Source: Progne subis subis (Eukaryota > Chordata > Aves > Passeriformes > Hirundinidae). Taken from it: DNA of 64,000 bases. A program made the position numbers and the translations under genes. The stretch is from assembly GCA_022316685.1 (NCBI GenBank), contig JAKJHU010000065.1, positions 4,954,322 to 5,018,321 of the forward strand. The letters run 5' to 3'. Below the pieces are notes generated by a model that did not search any database, was not told where the DNA came from, and was given only the letters and a program-made list of their open reading frames with translations. Of the stretch, positions 1 through 12,100 are shown piece after piece. Each line of letters starts with the position of its first letter. Within the stretch, counting starts at the first letter, position 1.

Positions 1-17
1 ACAGCATCAAAATAAGA

Positions 18-23
18 TTTATT
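18..23 (-). terminator. Possible distal poly(A) signal at window edge
   Basis: On the minus strand this reads AATAAA, 17 bases from the window edge, so a cleavage site could sit at or just beyond position 1. Between here and position 910 no coding exon is evident. It could end a longer WNK2 3' UTR, belong to another minus-strand transcript, or be chance. Confidence 0.25.
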
Positions 24-909
24 ATTTAGAACCAAGATTCAGAAGAGACAGACATGGCAGATAACAACAAAAAAGAACGCCAGGCTCCAGCTGGGAGGGA
101 GGGTGGTACCGAGAGGCTGCCGAGCAGGGGGAGCTTCCTGTGGCCCTGGTATCAAAAACAAGAGTGAGGGTGAGAACAGCCCGGGCTGGGACTGCACGAG
201 GAGCAGGGGAGGCCCGTGGGTGCAGAGACTTTGGGGCCCCGATGTAACAGCAGGAGCAGCACTTTCCCACTTCTTAGGCCAATGCTAACCCAGCTTTCTG
301 AAAACCAGGTGAGTAGTCCTTGGATAAATGATTGCTCGTGAGGTTATTGCTACGAACTGCTCTGTCCATCACCTCGGTCCAGGAGACAGCTGAAACCCAC
401 TGCCAGGGAACCCAGGGAAAGAAACCCCCACTGTCTCGGTTTAGATCATTGAAGGCACTTCAGAGTCTTAGAAATGGCTCCAGTTACCCACTCATCTGTG
501 GAAGGATTTCAGCCTTACATTTAAAATCAGCAGGGACTCGAGACTGTATTTAAGTCTAGCAAGAAAATGTGGCCAGTCTATGAGAAAAAAAGAGAGGCAA
601 AAAGGGAAGTGAGAAGCAGACTCACTCTCTGGTGTGGGATCCAGAGGTTTTGTTACTTGATTTAAGTGGATTTAAAATAGAATCTCATCTTTAAAAAAGA
701 ACTGTGAGAAATGTAAATGGAACTGGAACTTATCTTACTTGTACGCGTGCCTAGTTTATCCCTTGGAAAATTGCTTAAATGACAATTAACTGTGTGAAAC
801 AAAAAGCATTTGAAGGAGTGCCTCCTCCTCTTCCTCCTCCTCCCTCTTCTCCATCTGCCGCTCACGGAAACCTGGCTCACAACAGAAGGGAACAATTTGG
901 AACAAAATC
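24..909. other. No gene recognised; possible extended 3' UTR
   Basis: Short open frames on both strands here show no recognisable protein. The stretch contains a pyrimidine-rich run (about 820-855, repeated cctcctcct). It may be 3' UTR of a long WNK2 transcript if the edge poly(A) signal is used, or intergenic DNA. Confidence 0.4.
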
Positions 910-1139
910 CTTTTCCCCCAAAATAATTCTCCTTTATTTTTTATTGCATAACATTTTTGTATTTCCAACTATAAATAAAAAAATGATTAGAAAGAAGTTA
1001 CAAAATAGCGTTGAATGGACCAGAACGGCACAGAACTCCTCACACACGGTAAATCATTTATCATTTCCCATCTTCCTCTTCGTCCTCCCTGGCCGCGGCG
1101 GGGCCTCGCGCTTGGCACCGGAGCTGCGGGGGCCACGTG
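910..1139 (-). other. WNK2: Probable 3' UTR of distal terminal exon
   Basis: The sequence runs from the stop codon of the candidate distal exon to the paired AATAAA signals. It starts GC-rich and becomes AT-rich toward the poly(A) signals. In another reading frame the first 100 bases stay open and encode an acidic end (REDEEEDGK then stop), so if the exon is entered in phase 0 this part would be coding instead. Confidence 0.45.
933..945 (-). terminator. WNK2: Paired poly(A) signals for distal WNK2 end
   Basis: Two AATAAA hexamers on the minus strand (940-945 and 933-938) lie in an AT-rich stretch about 200 bases after a stop codon at 1140-1142. This is the usual layout of a vertebrate 3' end, with cleavage expected near 905-920. 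It supports a genuine terminal exon immediately to the right. Confidence 0.55.
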
Positions 1140-1168
1140 TCAGTCGCTGACGGTCTCCTTTTCAGAAT
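1140..1168 (-). CDS. WNK2: Candidate distal terminal exon, alternative WNK2 C-terminus
   Basis: A good acceptor (pyrimidine run then ttttag) is followed by 29 coding bases that in phase 1 read xSEKETVSD and stop. Mammalian WNK2, as I remember it, ends with a similar short tail, SEKPD preceded by acidic residues, which is why I assign this exon to WNK2. The donor that should feed it is unclear. The exon at 8615-8956 has no obvious GT at the place corresponding to the mammalian junction. Entered in phase 0, the exon would instead encode about 35 residues ending REDEEEDGK. Confidence 0.42.
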
Positions 1169-1861
1169 CTAAAAGAAAAGAATCCACACGTGGATTTCAC
1201 ACCTAGGAGAACCCGAACCAAGCCCAAACGGGCCGTGTGAGCCGGGAGCTGCAGCACGCGGGAGGCCCTGCTGCCAGAGCGTGCTCCCGGCCCCACCGGG
1301 AAACAGGGGCAGGATGGGCGCTTGTGCTGAGAGCTCGGGTGTGGAAACCATTTCTCGTGGTGGCTGAACAGAACCTCAGCACCTCACAGGGGCCTCAGAC
1401 CGGAGCTCCGGCTCCCGCGGGGGAAGAGGCAGGCGTGGGAAGAGGCAGCAGAGACGGCCAGCGCTGGGCTCCCTTTATGGGGACGAGGGGAACGGATGCG
1501 ACCGTGCGCGGGTGTCAGAGGAGCGTGGGGCTGCCAGGGCAGGCATCGGCTCCCCACGCCCGCAGGCTTGGCTCCCTCGTGCCACGGAAACGAGCCAAGC
1601 CTCGGCTCATGGGATCCCGAAGGGCTGGGCTGGAAGAGACCTCCCTGCAGCGGGGCCACCGGGCTGCCGTGCCCCACCCGGGACGGATCCATCCGCAGGA
1701 GCAGAGCACGGGGAAGGGGCTCGGACAGACACGAGGGGCACAGCAAGGGCAGGAGCAGGATAAAAGGAAGGGAGGTGCCCAGAGCAGCACACCACGGAGG
1801 CAGCAGCAGCACAGGGGGTCACCTCGTGTGATGTGCTGGGGCCATGCACCCCGACACGGCT

Positions 1862-1898
1862 GCACAGACAGACACACAGACAGACACAGACAGACACG
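1862..1898. repeat. (ACAG/ACAC)n microsatellite
   Basis: A run of imperfect cagacaga/cacacaga units, about 37 bases. It lies in the GC-rich noncoding part and inflates several accidental reading frames. Confidence 0.85.
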
Positions 1899-4796
1899 GG
1901 CACGCTGTGTGGAGGGGCAGCCACAGACGGGTGTGCCGGAGCTCACAGCTCATGCAGGGAGTCCCTGGGGCAGGCAGGGACGCGGGGACAGCGCAGGGCA
2001 CGGACGCTGCCGGGGCCTGGCACGGCTCCTGCTGGCTCTCTCCGGTCTGGGCTGTGCAACCCCGACTTTCCTCCCTCCCGTGTTCCCTGCTCTGCCTGTT
2101 CATGGGAAGAACTGACTTCCAAAGGGAAGGAAAATCATGTCTTGCTCATGATTCCTCCCTGAGCTTCTGATCAACGTCAGTTCTGAGGATCTGCCTGGAT
2201 CCACCCCGACACCTGCTCACTGTGGACAACCAGCATTTGGCATGGAGTTTCACCCAGGAAAACAGGACAAAATTAACTATCTCCAGGTAACTGGGAAAAA
2301 AACATCTGGCAGCAGTAGGTCAGCCACGACACCCAGAGCAGAACCAGCTCCCCAGGCCCTTGGCTCCTCAAACCAACCCCCACAGGTGCTCAGCCATGGG
2401 CAACCACCTCACTTGTGACTGCACAGTCAGCCTGAGCTTTCCCAGGCTGCGTGGGCAGCAGTGCTGGAGAGGTCAGGGAGCACAGCTACCCCAGAGTTTG
2501 CTCAGTGACAGCAGAACTGGGGGAAGAGGCAGCCATGGCCACACCCTGTAGCTGCTGCCTAACGGGGACAAAGAGGCCAGATTCAGTCTGTCTAGTCTGA
2601 TAAACCAGCTAGAAATCCTGAGGAAGTTTTTACTTTATTTGCAAAGTCATTGAAAAAAAACCAACACAAGAGTAAATACTTTTTGGGGCTATTTTATGTC
2701 AGACCTGAAGAATCTCCATTTGCAAAGGACTGGAAGCTGGTTATTTCTTTCTAAATCTCCTAAGCTTTTCCAAGGTGTCAGGGCCCTAAACGCCTCACAA
2801 AAACTGCAACATGCCCAGAGAAGTCCCCTGAAGAGTGGCTGGAGAGGCTCTCACCATGCCCAGCTCTTCAAAAGGCACAGTGATGTAGCTGGCACTCAAG
2901 TGGTGCCTCAGTTGTGAAAGGCAAAGTGTAGAGATGTGCTCCTTTCTGAGGGGAAAAAACAATCCTAATTTTCCCCTCTGCCTTGTGACTACAACGATGT
3001 GCTCAATATTCACAAAGAATATTCACAAAGTGAAAGTTGCAAAAAGAAATTCATCCAAGTGCTCCTTGCTCACCAGATTTGGAAAAACCAAGAGCTTGTC
3101 ATGAGAATTTCACTGCTGTAACAGATATTTTATCAAATCAGAGGGCATTGTCTATGAACAGTGTCTCCACAGTGACCAAGTGAGCCCTAAAGCTTCCCAA
3201 AGCTTTGTGTGTCAGACTGAAGGCTCGACCCATGCAGAGCCTAAACTCCTCATGAGGAAATTATTTAAAGGGAGAAGTTTGATAATCAAATATAGATCCA
3301 AGCATATGCAGCTACAGCCTTGATTGCACACAACTACCCCTGAGAAGAGAGCAGAGAGGATCACATCATTCCCAACAGCAGCCACCTCCTGGTCTGAGCC
3401 TGGCTTCCACCTGAACCAGGTGGAAGTGACCTCTGTGCTCACAGAGTCAGCAGTGCAGCACATCCAAACCCATCTGAGCAGCAAATCCCTTCATAAAGCA
3501 GAATTTGTAGCCTGACAGCTCCTAAAATCCATCTCATTACACTGCACTTCTGGAGCCCAGCTAGGGCAGGAGCATCCCTGTCCTGCTGAATCCACAGGGA
3601 TCACTCCACAGCCAGAAGTGCTGCCCCTGCCAAAAGGCACCGACACACGTGAGTCGGCACAATTCCCACCAGATCAACAAACTGGTTCATTTCTGGGATA
3701 TTCAGACAGGAAAATGACAGTCAGGGATTAAATCATAACAGATCAAGCACACCAGACAACTCCACTGAAAGCTGAGTCTGCCCAAGCACCAGCCAGGCAC
3801 TGCCCGACCCCACGAACCACTGAGGTGCTGCTCAAGGACTCGGTCCATGATAAATTACCATAGCCAGAAACAACTCACCATCATGGCTTTGCTGTTTTAT
3901 AAACAATCCCGTATCAGACATTCATCCACCCATGATAACAAGAGTGTGAGCTCCCTCGCACGCTCTGCAGAGAGACCGTGCCCACACTGCCCACAGCAAT
4001 CACCCAAAATCAGGGCGCAGGGCAGACAAAGAACTGGGGAGGGCAAGGAAACTTACTGTACGTGACACACAGTCAGAAACTGTTCCATGGGTGACTGTCT
4101 CCAAGCCAACACTTTCAACAGCATCCACGGAAAACCTGGGGGGAAGTGGCTGGCAGCAAGGCAGAACACAAGGCGAGGTTTTCCATAATAGCTGACACCT
4201 GATGATTAACATCGAGCTCACTCCAAAAGCCTTGAACAGTTCATTGCAGCGGGGTGCTGGGGGGAGTGGGGAGGTCAGGGAAAGCAACACTGACATCACA
4301 TTAATTTCAGAAGGGAGACTTCTGGTTACAACTCCCCAAAGCCAACTTCCAAGGACAGGTGTGAGGACAGATGCTTTTCTTGCTCAAACCGAACAAAATC
4401 GACACGGAGCCACAAAACATCCACAGGGCTGCTCTGGAAAAACTCTCCATGTTCCCAGATCTGACAGTAATGCCCTGGGATCATGAAAAATGCTTGAAGG
4501 GAAAGAGCTACCGTTGGCAAAGCCAATTTAAACTAATGATTCAAAGTATTGGTGATTTCCTTCCACAAACACCGAACGGCAAAGCCAGCCCCTGGAGGAA
4601 GCAGCTCATTTCAGGAGTCCTGTCTCTTAGCAGCCTGTTCCCAACCCAAGTGTCTCTGCAGGAGCACAGAGAATGCCACAGCTCACCCATTCAGCCCCTT
4701 GTCTTGCCCCCAGCTGATATCAAGGATTTCAGAGAAAAGTGGAAGGCACGAACGGAGCACTGTAACAACAGATATGGAGTAATGGTTAAGTAATCC

Positions 4797-4965
4797 CAGA
4801 GTGCCAGAATGGTTTGAGTTGGAAGGAACCTTAAAGCTCATCTCATTCCACCCCCTGTCCTGGGCAGGGACACCTTCCACTGTCCCAGGCTGCTCCAAGC
4901 CCCAGTGTCCAGCCTGGCCTGGGACACTGCCAGGGATCCATCAGCAGCCAGAGCTGCTCTGGGAA
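4797..4965 (-). mobile_element. CR1 LINE 3' fragment
   Basis: The plus strand carries the reverse complement of a CR1 3' end: 'atggtttgagttggaaggaacc', then the 'gggcagggacaccttccac' and 'ggctgctccaagcccc' blocks. The element is therefore oriented on the minus strand and is truncated. CR1 is the dominant avian LINE. Confidence 0.9.
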
Positions 4966-6729
4966 ATATTTCCTCTTTAAATTAACTTTTTGAAGAATTT
5001 TTTTTCTTTCCTAAAGGAATTTAAAAAAATATTCCCTCTCTAAAGTTGTGGAATGGAGACCAGAGTTAAACATGCAAACAAACTGCAAGGGCCAGTGCTG
5101 CATCATTCTTTTAAGTGAAATCTGTGCCAGGGAGGTTGAATCCAGATTTGCAAAAGCCTTACACCACTGCAGTGTCCCTCCCTGCCATCTCCAGTGCCCA
5201 GCTTTGCATCCCTGTGCCAGATGAGCAGTGCCAGCGGCAGCAGCTCCTCTCCATGTCCAGTCTTACTCCAAGCAGGCTCAGGGAATGCAGTGGGAAGGCA
5301 GGATGTGGTCGTGCATTAAGATACTCCATCACAACACAAGGCAATCAGAAAGCCCAATGAAAGGCACACAGGCAAACTTCCACTACTTTCCCAAACTGAA
5401 AGCTGCAAAATTTTCCCACTACTTGGTGAGTGACTTGGGGGTTAAACATTCTTTCAAGATTTGTGTTAAATTTCTGTAACTGAAGTACTGAAAATCGGGG
5501 GATCTGTGAACCCCCTCATTGAAACCTGGTATTTAAAGCTGAGCATCTGTGCTGACTTCCCACATGTCCCTGCAGCACAGTGCTGGCTGGGAATGCTGAG
5601 TGGTGGCAGAGCTACAGGACATGCAGGACTGGGACCAGCATGACCAGGAATTCTACCGGCAGGTTTGACCCATTTGCTGCATGTTGAAGCAATATTCAGT
5701 CAGGAACAAAATGAGTTCAGTTCTGGGATCTCTAGGGGATTGTTTTTAGGTGCAGTTTTCCCACTCTGACGGTGCAGCATGGACCCCCTCAGTTCTGTCT
5801 TACTCCTTTGCTCACCTTTTGCTCAAGAAGTTGCTCCATTTAATTTAATCTCATGTCATTTGCTTAATTGCCACTGAGGTCAAAGCACCCTGTGACGCAA
5901 TCCTCACAGCTGAGGGCAAAAAAACCCAAGGCTTGAAGCAAACAGCCAGAAGAGCTGCAGCCAAGAAGGCCATCAGGAAATTAAAAATCACAAGTACAGC
6001 AATGCCAGCAACACATTCTGAGCTCCTGCTTGGCCCCAGTGCAACAGGCAGGTGCACACCCACCGAGGCCCTGGAAGCTGCACCCATGCCCTGCTCTCAG
6101 CCACCCCACCTGTCCCGGGAGCACAGCCATGCAACGCAGCCACCGTGGGGCAGGCGGGCACCAGAGACTTCCCAAGGAGGGCAGCACAGACAGCAAAGCC
6201 AGACGGGAGACACAAACAGGAGTGTCACACCTGCACGCCCCTCTCTCGTTTCTCCTGCAGCCTCACCCAGCGATGGTGACTGCCAAGAGGGTGCTGGCAA
6301 CAGGAGCTTCCTCACACTGAAAGTGATGCCAGGATCCTTCAGAAGGGCTTCCCTAGTGCTCTGCAGCTCAGGAGAGAGTTCATGGGCCTCTTCCCACCTA
6401 CCAAACTAAGCATCCTCACGAGCAGCAGCAGCCCGGAGGGAGCCGCGTGCTCTAAGGAAGCAGCTGAGGCTGCAGCCCCTCTGCCCGCAGAGCCCAGCCC
6501 AGCCCAGGCTCAGTGTCCCCGAGGTGCCAGCACTGCACCCCGGGCACTGCTGAACGTGGGGAGCACCCAACAACTGCTGCAGGCACCACCTCTGCTCCTG
6601 CTACACAATCCAGGGACAAGAATGAGCCTGGAAAACAAACGCACAATTACCTGGAACAGCTGGAAATTGACGCTCTTCTATGTTTTAGGAAAACACTGGG
6701 TTTTTCACACCATTTTCAAGCACAAAATG

Positions 6730-6735
6730 TTTATT
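6730..6735 (-). terminator. WNK2: Poly(A) signal of proximal WNK2 3' end
   Basis: Minus-strand AATAAA, followed within 25 bases by T/G-rich sequence (ttttgtgcttg, then ggtgtg) typical of a downstream element. It lies 1.9 kb past the stop codon of the terminal exon at 8615. A second AATAAA at 7503-7508 could give a shorter form. Confidence 0.55.
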
Positions 6736-8477
6736 TTTCTTTTGAATCTATACAATTTCTCAGGGCCTCTTAGTGCCACTGACTTTGTCAGTATACAAGG
6801 GATGGACTATACAGGCAATAGCGACATAAACTGTAGGATTCAGTGCGAGCCAAAGGGAACCTTGGTGTGAGAACATATTTTCCATGTTTGCTCTTGAAGC
6901 ATACAGACATGAATCTAGAAAACCCAAACAAATTAAAGATACATGGTACAGAGAACAGAAATCTCTTACTGCAGTAAGTATTTTGCCCAGGCAGAAGACT
7001 CTGCATAATTGTGTATAAAATTCAATTCTAACTGAATTGATGGAATAATATATTCAAAGGGTACAAACAAAGTAATTTAGACAGGTATAATGCTTGAAGT
7101 ACAACAGAACTATACAATTCACAGCTTGGCAGCACAGGACGTCTCTGCCCCCCGGCAGAGGGTTACAAAAGGTGGTTGTGGGGCCGTGGGGGATGCCCAC
7201 ACCCGGGTCCTGTGCCTGTAACGCTGCCCGTAGCGCTCAGGGAGAGAAGGAGACTTACCATGGCAAACCAGCTCTAGTGGTTACCTTGTGCCTTTACACT
7301 GAGGTGCAGGTGGAGGCTCTACGCACAGTAAAATGGGCAAAAAGCAACTTTGGAACAGGAGAGAGGTGTCCGTGCCACCTGGAGCGCAAACTCAGGTAAA
7401 AATAAAGATAAATAAATAAATAAATAGATTAAAAATTCCAAACAGAAGGCGGTGAAACTCCAAAGCTGAAGTGTCAGATATGAAAAAGAACAGCTTCACA
7501 TTTTTATTCTCTTTTAGCATGAACACAGCTGGCACACCAGGGACCAGGCACGGCCCTCAAGCTCAGTGGCCGACCCCGGGCTCTGCTGGCGCGGGGCTCA
7601 CGGCCACCTGCAGATACGTTCTGCTACCATCACGAGTTCCATCACCTGTCTTCACTTACGGAACATGCACGAGCTCGTGGATTTAACTAAATTATAAAAG
7701 TCCGCGTAGGGAAAGGAAATGAAATCCAGTGTGCTGCAGAGGAAAACAGCATTTGCTGCCTGTTACAGAATCAAGCCACCATCTACAGTGACTTTACCGT
7801 GGGCTGGAAGGAGAACGGAGAGCGCTGCCTGAAGCTGTTCTCTGTCCTTGCATACGCTTTCCTTGGATCACTCTGTAAATGCTCCTACGTTACAATGTGC
7901 ACTTCACTACTCCTTGTACAAACACCAACAATTTTACGATCAGTGCATCAAACAAACATGTCAAACAAACCTCACCTCACAATTCTTATTTCTAAAAGCT
8001 TCAGAAATGAAAATTCAAGCCGTGAATAAAAACAAAAGCATTTACAACGGAATGAAGCTGATCCGGAATATCAACGGTAAACCTGCAATATCTTTGCAAA
8101 TAAAAAGACCTCCAGCTCACAAGCAGATTGTAAATAAAATACACCTTTCAAATAATTGTACATCTCTTTCCAGCTGGGACCGGAAAGCTGAGATTCAAGG
8201 CACTGAACTCCTGCAGGGTTAGTACAATTCGCTAATTATCAATTCAAGTACAACGATGTTAAGGATCGCAAGTGTGAAACAGAACACAAGGAATAAAGTG
8301 TCTTCAGCAACGGGACAGAAGCAGGTATCGCCGTGACGCCAAACGATCTGTGGTGCTGCCGCCTCACAGTGATGCTGACGCAGGGTACGGCCGTGCCCGC
8401 CTCGTCCCACGCACCCCACGGCACGTACAAAGCAAACACTCCAACGTGACGGCGTCAAACCACCGCGACCCACCGCG

Positions 8478-8612
8478 GGGTCACCCATGGACAGCCACCC
8501 GTGGACGGGGTCACCCACGGCACGGTCACCCGTGGCAGGGTCTTCCGGCCCCGTCCCGTGGCAGTGTCCCCGTGGCAGTGTCCCCCCGTGGCAGGGCTCC
8601 CCACGGTGCCCA
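8478..8612. repeat. GC-rich 14-bp minisatellite after the stop codon
   Basis: Degenerate repeats of about 14 bases built on gtggcagtgtcccc and ggtcacccgtggca. They begin within a few bases of the WNK2 stop codon and occupy the start of the 3' UTR. Copies in the middle are nearly identical, which suggests recent slippage. Confidence 0.75.
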
Positions 8613-8614
8613 CG

Positions 8615-8956
8615 CTAGGTCATGCGCAGCCGCGGGCTGTGGGGCCGCGCCGGGCGCTGCAGCGGCACCGGGTACATGCGCAGGTAGGTCCGGCCCAGCG
8701 GCGAGAAGCGCACGATGCCGGGCCCTCGGAGCAGCCCCGGCTGCGCCGCCGGCCCCGGCCACGGCACCCCGTACACGGGCGAAGGGAAGGCGGCTCCGTA
8801 CTGACACAGGGGCATCACGTACGGCGGCACCACGCCGGCCAGCGCGGGCCCGGGCACGGGCAGGGACGGTGCAGCTCCAGGAGCTAATCCCGTGGGCATG
8901 GGGCAAGCCACCGGAACGGGGCACTTGCTCCCCGGTCCTTTCCTTACCGAATTTAC
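8615..8956 (-). CDS. WNK2: WNK2 terminal coding exon (proximal C-terminus)
   Basis: After a clear acceptor (ctctttttgtag) the frame stays open in phase 0 for 113 codons to TAG at 8615-8617. It includes APGAAPSLPVPGP, similar to the PGAAPTLSVP segment I recall near the mammalian WNK2 C-terminus. It then continues through a proline/tyrosine-rich tail (VVPPYVMPLCQYG, SPVYGVPWPGP). A comparable QYGFP...W tail ends WNK1, so this looks like an ancestral WNK C-terminus. The exon is very GC-rich. Joined to the exon at 14854 it keeps frame. Confidence 0.75.
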   Translation of the reverse strand, partial: VNSVRKGPGSKCPVPVACPMPTGLAPGAAPSLPVPGPALAGVVPPYVMPLCQYGAAFPSPVYGVPWPGPAAQPGLLRGPGIVRFSPLGRTYLRMYPVPLQRPARPHSPRLRMT

Positions 8957-9114
8957 CTACAAAAAGAGAAACACAACAAGTGTCGCTACAGGGCGCTGCT
9001 CTCCCCGCGCCAGCAGCATCCCGGCCCAGCGCCGGGCCCCGGGCAGCTGCGGGCACAGGCACGGGGGTGCCACCGTGTCCTTGGGGCTTTCTTTGCGGCT
9101 CATTTCTTCTTTCC

Positions 9115-9182
9115 TTTTATGCTTTTGTTGGGGGGTTGGGTGTTGTTGGGTTGTTTTGTTGGGTTTTTTTGTGTTTTTTTTA
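9115..9182. repeat. G/T-rich tract upstream of terminal exon
   Basis: The plus strand has a run of G3-G6 tracts separated by T-rich spacers, so it could form a G-quadruplex. The transcribed RNA is correspondingly CA-rich. It sits 160-225 bases upstream of the acceptor of the exon at 8615-8956. Confidence 0.6.
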
Positions 9183-12100
9183 AAGACAGAATATTTGGAA
9201 AGTAATAGAGAAGGCTGATATGAGGCAGAGGGGAAAGTTAACTCAATATAACCTCATTCTTTAAGAAGGCAGGAAGCATCATTAAACAAGTGAAAATAAA
9301 CACCCTCATCTGTCCAAAGGAACTCAAGTATCTGTTGTGCATAAAAGTAAATAAACTTCACTAAACGCAGAATTAACCCACATCCCATGCCCTTACAGCC
9401 AGCTCCAAAAGAGCTTTAAAAACTCCAGCCCTTATTTCTGTACAAAATTGTTTCAGCCAGCCCCGGGAGCTGAGGTGGCTCGGTGGCAGGAGCCCGCTCG
9501 CGGTGGCTTGGCACAGCCAGCCAGGACACAGCATCGGCTGCCAGGACCAATTCCAGACGGTTTTCTAAAATTCTGTTAACATACCCTTCAATTATTCAGT
9601 GTGTGAGGGGCAGAGAAAGAGCTCTCCTCCCTCAGTATGGGATGGTGGAGCTTCCCAAACTGCACACTCCATCCTGCAGGATGCCCTGGCAACTGCTGCT
9701 ACCCCAAACGTTTGCAGTGTTTCATTACATTTTTCATGTCACAGAATTTACAGCTCCCTGCCAGGGTTCCCACCAGGCCATCACCTATTTGTGGCATAAG
9801 GAAAGAAGTGTGTTATTTAATTCTGGGGGTCTCCCATCAATGTGATATTTCACATTCAATTGATAAAACTGGTACGAAGGTGAAATACCAGCAGAAAAAA
9901 TTAATATATGTTTAAGACATGGGATGCTTACTCCATGTTTCTGATTTTAATCTCTCTCTGCAATTAACAATAAAAATGGCAATATCCCCCAGGATGTCCT
10001 GCTTTGGGGCATTAACCTCTGTTCCATGGGCAGTTTTAGAAACATGCAGAACACTATTTGATATTCTCCTTCACTTCCCTGTCTCCCATTCTCACCTGAA
10101 TCTGATGGTGAACGTTGAACTGAGAGAGATGCTTCAGGACCATGAATATAACACCAATAATGTACAAAACCCCACCAAAACTAACAAAAACCAAAGAACA
10201 AGAAACAGGAACCAAGGATGTGTTTTTAAGACCTGCAGACTTCTGTAAGCTGTTATTAGATTCTTGTATTAACATCCTCAAAATGGTGGTTTCCACCAAA
10301 CTAAGCACCTGTGACGAATGCCAACAGATGTTTGTGAAAATACTGCATTTTGGACATCACTCTGAGGCACGTGCGGGACTGTTGGAGTGCCCTGTGCAGG
10401 GCCAGGAGTTGGACTATATTAATTCAGTGGCACTGGAAATTCGAGGTGACATTTTTGCCCTTTTTAAAAATTATTTTGAAAAAGCTTATTTTCAGCTCTT
10501 TTTAAGTACTGAGAAATCTGACTCACTCCAGTTTGGAACTTTTTCCTTCTCAGCTGAATTCCTCAGTAGAGCAGTGGCTGCATTTAATGCTACATACGTG
10601 TGACCAGAAAACATTGTCATGCCCCAAACCCAACATTACACATACACATTAAACCCGGTAAAGCCATGACAAACACACATTAATGGTTTAGGTTTGCTTC
10701 CTCCACCTTCCTCCTATGCTTCCAGTGAGCTAAATCCGCATTTTAAGAGCCATGGCACCTGACTCTTGCATCCTTCCCTGGGTAGGAGCCTCTAGGGTGT
10801 GGCCTTTTTTAACAGACACCTTTTTAACCAGTTCTGATGACAACACCGATGGAGGCTCACACATCCCATCAATTCCCGCATGCAGGTGCCGACGAAACAT
10901 CAACATTAACACGTGCCAGAAAAGCAGCCCCAAAGCTGTGGAATTCCCAGCTCCAGGAAAGCCAGAAGACCTCAAGTCCCTGTGCTGGTCCCGTTCGGAG
11001 GGCAGCAGGTTCGTTCGGGCAGCGACGATCCTGGGATGGCAGCACAGCGCCCAGCACCCCGAGGCAGCCACGGGCAGGGCTCACCCGAGCCACCGCACAG
11101 CCTGAGCCCTCAGGGCATCTCCATGGCCTCCTCTGGCCTCCTTCCAGCCCTCCCTGTGCCGAGGAACCAGACCTGCAGGCAGTCCTGAGGCTGGGCTCCA
11201 GGAGGGCAGGGTGCTGCTGCCCTGCCCTAGCAATGAACCCACTGAGCAGAGACAGCCACCCTCACACCTCTGCTCGTGCCACCCCCTCACCTGCACTGAC
11301 AAACCTCTGCTCTGAGCACCTGTACGTGTCCCCGAAATAATCACACAAACTCATTTAGAAAACAAGAATACACAGAACATCATACTGGAAAACACAGGTA
11401 AAAATGGAAAAAACCTCACGAGACAAAGACTAGGCTCGTTCAAATACCCCAAATCTGTTCTTTGGACTTGTTTTAATTTTTACTGTGCTCTACCAGGCAA
11501 TGGAGAACAGAAAACATTTTTGGCAAGTCCTTCATTCTCAGGCATCTCCTAATAGTGTCTTTAAGTACACAATATTCAGAAGGCAGCTCACATTCCTAGG
11601 CTTATTCCTTGATTAATGCTAACCAAAATTACCTACAAAAAACGATTATTTCATCATATCTTCACAAAGATCACAAAGAGAAGTCACTCAGGCAGTTTGA
11701 TCTCAGTTCTTTCCAATATTTCCTACTGCATTTCAAACTGCTGCTGCTGAGAATCTACCTGCATTTCCATGCTTCATAAAATCATTTGAAAAGGAACACT
11801 TCAATGCTCCTGTGACACAACTGGATGAAGGTTTCCCCCCCACCCCAGAAGGTCCCCCCCCAATTTCTAATACAATCAACCATGTCTTGCAAATTCCATA
11901 GAAACAAAGCAGAATATGGAGTTTTCCTTCGCATCCCAATTACACTATTGCTGCCTACACTTCTGATGGCAGAGAATGAAAAGAAAACCACTCACTCTTA
12001 TTAAACACACTACCAGTTTCTCTTCTATTTCTAGCCTTAAAGAACAGCCCTCACCTTAGTTAAAAAATAATATATTTTATTCACAGCAAACAATTTGCTG

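Larger units (their letters stand above)
1169..6709 (-). other. Long noncoding stretch: intron of distal isoform
   Basis: No coding exon was recognised. The first kilobase is GC-rich with long accidental open frames on both strands. It contains a short tandem repeat near 1862 and a CR1 3' end near 4800. If transcripts end at the 6.7-kb poly(A) site, this is downstream of the gene; if the distal exon at 1168 is used, it is intron. Confidence 0.5.
6710..8614 (-). other. WNK2: Probable WNK2 3' UTR (proximal terminal exon)
   Basis: This stretch directly follows the stop codon at 8615-8617. It begins with a GC-rich minisatellite (8478-8612), then becomes a moderately AT-rich, unique sequence with no coding signal. 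It holds AATAAA on the minus strand at 7503-7508 and 6730-6735 and a short (TAAA)n run at 7409-7427. The right end is firm; the left end depends on which poly(A) signal is used. Confidence 0.55.

Noticed and set aside
1237..2115. 292-codon open frame on the plus strand
   Set aside because: GC-rich, low-complexity composition crossing a microsatellite, no recognisable domain, and equally long frames overlap on the other strand.
8350..9183. 277-codon plus-strand open frame
   Set aside because: It is antisense to the GC-rich WNK2 terminal exon and the minisatellite; the minus strand has splice sites and family similarity.
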